Assembly (NCBI GenBank): GCA_002788515.1
Contig: PFRJ01000083.1
Coordinates: 1-5,611, forward strand
Length of the DNA: 5,611 nucleotides
Origin: Nitrosopumilales archaeon CG_4_9_14_0_2_um_filter_34_16
GTDB lineage: Archaea; Thermoproteota; Nitrososphaeria; Nitrososphaerales; Nitrosopumilaceae
Direction of reading: 5' to 3'
Shown: positions 4,873 through 5,611 of the stretch, piece after piece
How positions within the stretch are numbered: the first letter of the stretch is position 1
Layout of the letters: every line of letters starts with the position of its first letter
Notes under the pieces: model-generated
What the model was told of the DNA's origin: nothing
The model's input: the letters and a program-made list of their open reading frames with translations, nothing else
Database searches by the model: none
Position numbers and translations under genes: made by a program

Positions 4873-5611
4873 TTTTTGATTGTGACAGATTATGAGAAAC
4901 TCATTTTAGAATTAAAACAAGAAAACAAACGACTCCAATTACTCATAAACGATTTAATAAAATCAAATGATGAGCTCAAACAAAAATTAGCATACTATGA
5001 AAATCCTCACTCCCCACCATCTAGTAATTCCTTACAGTGGAAAAAACAAAAACAAGAGAAAAGACAAAACAGAGATGGAAAATCAAACCGCGGCGGCATA
5101 CAGGGACACAAGGGTGCAACACAGATATTCATCCCACAAAGAACGACACATCACGAATTATTTGCATGCCCCAAATGTCATGGTACAAACATTACTCAAA
5201 TTAAACCAAAAAAACGCACCATGGTGAATATTCCAGAACCACAACCATACACGGTAACTGAACACATCTTGCACAGATACAACTGTCAAACATGCAATGT
5301 TACATTTCAAAATAATGGCAACTTGCCACCTCAAGGAAGTTTTGATGGTTCAGTGATTAGAAATGTAGTTGACATGTTTTCAAAAAGAATGCCATTATCT
5401 ATGATCCGAGAATCTTTAGATGAACAACATGGATTGCAAATAAGCAACACGACAGTGCAGTCAATTCTGCAGACAGGACAAGTACTTTTGGAGCCGCAAT
5501 ACGAGCAAATCAGGCATAAAATCAACACATCAGATATAGTAGGATTTGATGAAACTGGATATCCAGTTGATGGAAAATCTGCATGGATGTGGGTTGCAAG
5601 AACTGCTACAG
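4873..5611 (+). mobile_element. IS66-type element, left part (boundary uncertain)
   Basis: The element is inferred from the IS66-type transposase. IS66 elements normally have a terminal inverted repeat and some non-coding sequence before the transposase gene. Here only 9 bases separate the transposase start from the regulator's start codon, so the left end either overlaps the regulator's first codons or has been lost. No GTAA-type terminal repeat is recognisable near 4837-4881. The right end is outside the window. Confidence 0.45.
4882..5611 (+). CDS. IS66-family transposase (3' partial)
   Basis: The frame opens at GTG 4882 and runs off the window, giving 243 residues of a protein usually about 430-520 long. 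The order of parts is that of IS66 transposases: an N-terminal leucine-zipper coiled coil (about 3-36, LILELKQENKRLQLLINDLI), a Pro/Ser hinge (YYENPHSPPSSNS), a basic linker ending GGIQGHKG, a zinc-binding segment with C96-x2-C99 and C135-x2-C138, a conserved helical region (MFSKRMPLSMIRESL) and the start of the DDE domain with FDETGYPVDGKSAWMWV, where D223 is the first catalytic Asp. The later catalytic residues lie beyond the window. GTG 4882 is chosen because it begins the coiled coil; TTG at 4876 is an alternative, and a stop at 4834-4836 limits the frame upstream. Codon use differs from its neighbours: 9 of 17 Asn codons are AAC, against 2 of 12 in the lyase gene, which fits transfer. Confidence 0.9.
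   Translation, partial: MTDYEKLILELKQENKRLQLLINDLIKSNDELKQKLAYYENPHSPPSSNSLQWKKQKQEKRQNRDGKSNRGGIQGHKGATQIFIPQRTTHHELFACPKCHGTNITQIKPKKRTMVNIPEPQPYTVTEHILHRYNCQTCNVTFQNNGNLPPQGSFDGSVIRNVVDMFSKRMPLSMIRESLDEQHGLQISNTTVQSILQTGQVLLEPQYEQIRHKINTSDIVGFDETGYPVDGKSAWMWVARTAT

Noticed and set aside
4481..4879. Plus-strand open frame of 132 codons antisense to the regulator
   Set aside because: It is Ser/Phe-rich, as expected for the complement of a Lys/Glu-rich gene, and has no domain. The minus-strand frame is longer and carries a winged-helix motif.
4997..5227. Plus-strand open frame of 76 codons inside the transposase
   Set aside because: The overlapping frame from 4882 carries the coiled coil, both CxxC pairs and DETG of IS66 transposases, so this is an out-of-frame shadow.
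5331..5528. Minus-strand Cys-rich open frame that looks like a zinc-binding protein
   Set aside because: Its Cys residues arise from the complement of transposase codons. It lies wholly within the well-supported IS66 transposase frame.

Overview
The window looks like chromosomal DNA from a mesophilic ammonia-oxidising archaeon of the Nitrosopumilus/Nitrosarchaeum type (Thaumarchaeota/Nitrososphaerota). The evidence is an archaeal/eukaryotic-type ribosomal protein S19e gene followed directly by a PDCD5-family DNA-binding protein gene, AT-rich DNA with AT-biased codons, TATA boxes placed for leaderless transcripts, and a C-terminal 'PSWIKNNAGWWADG' repeat that I know from secreted proteins of marine Thaumarchaeota. 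The lineage is inferred from these signatures, not from a search.

Layout. (1) Bases 1-77 hold the last codons of what looks like an IS5/IS4-superfamily transposase. Its stop codon is followed at once, in the same frame, by the 3' part of a large secreted beta-rich protein gene (78-1265). That gene has no start codon at the junction and no signal peptide, so it reads as a gene cut by an insertion sequence. It ends in two copies of a 35-residue WIKNNAGWW repeat. (2) A 241-bp gap leads to a clear TATA box and the rps19e-PDCD5 operon (1507-2248), an ordinary housekeeping translation locus. (3) A second TATA box starts an apparent two-gene metabolic operon (2290-4231). It encodes a medium-chain dehydrogenase/reductase that keeps the structural zinc site but lacks the usual catalytic zinc ligands, and a CitE/CLYBL-like CoA-ester lyase. 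Together they suggest chemistry on short acyl-CoA esters. A link to the 3-hydroxypropionate/4-hydroxybutyrate carbon-fixation cycle is possible but unproven. (4) Convergent to this operon is a winged-helix regulator on the minus strand (4249-4872). (5) Nine bases beyond its start codon, a divergent IS66-type transposase begins (4882) and runs off the window.

The stable genes therefore sit between remnants or copies of two unrelated transposon families, one of which appears to have broken a surface-protein gene. I see no CRISPR array, tRNA or rRNA. I also see no clear evidence for a wholly new system. The points most worth checking are the IS/gene junction near base 77, the dehydrogenase-lyase pair, and the very tight regulator/transposase boundary.
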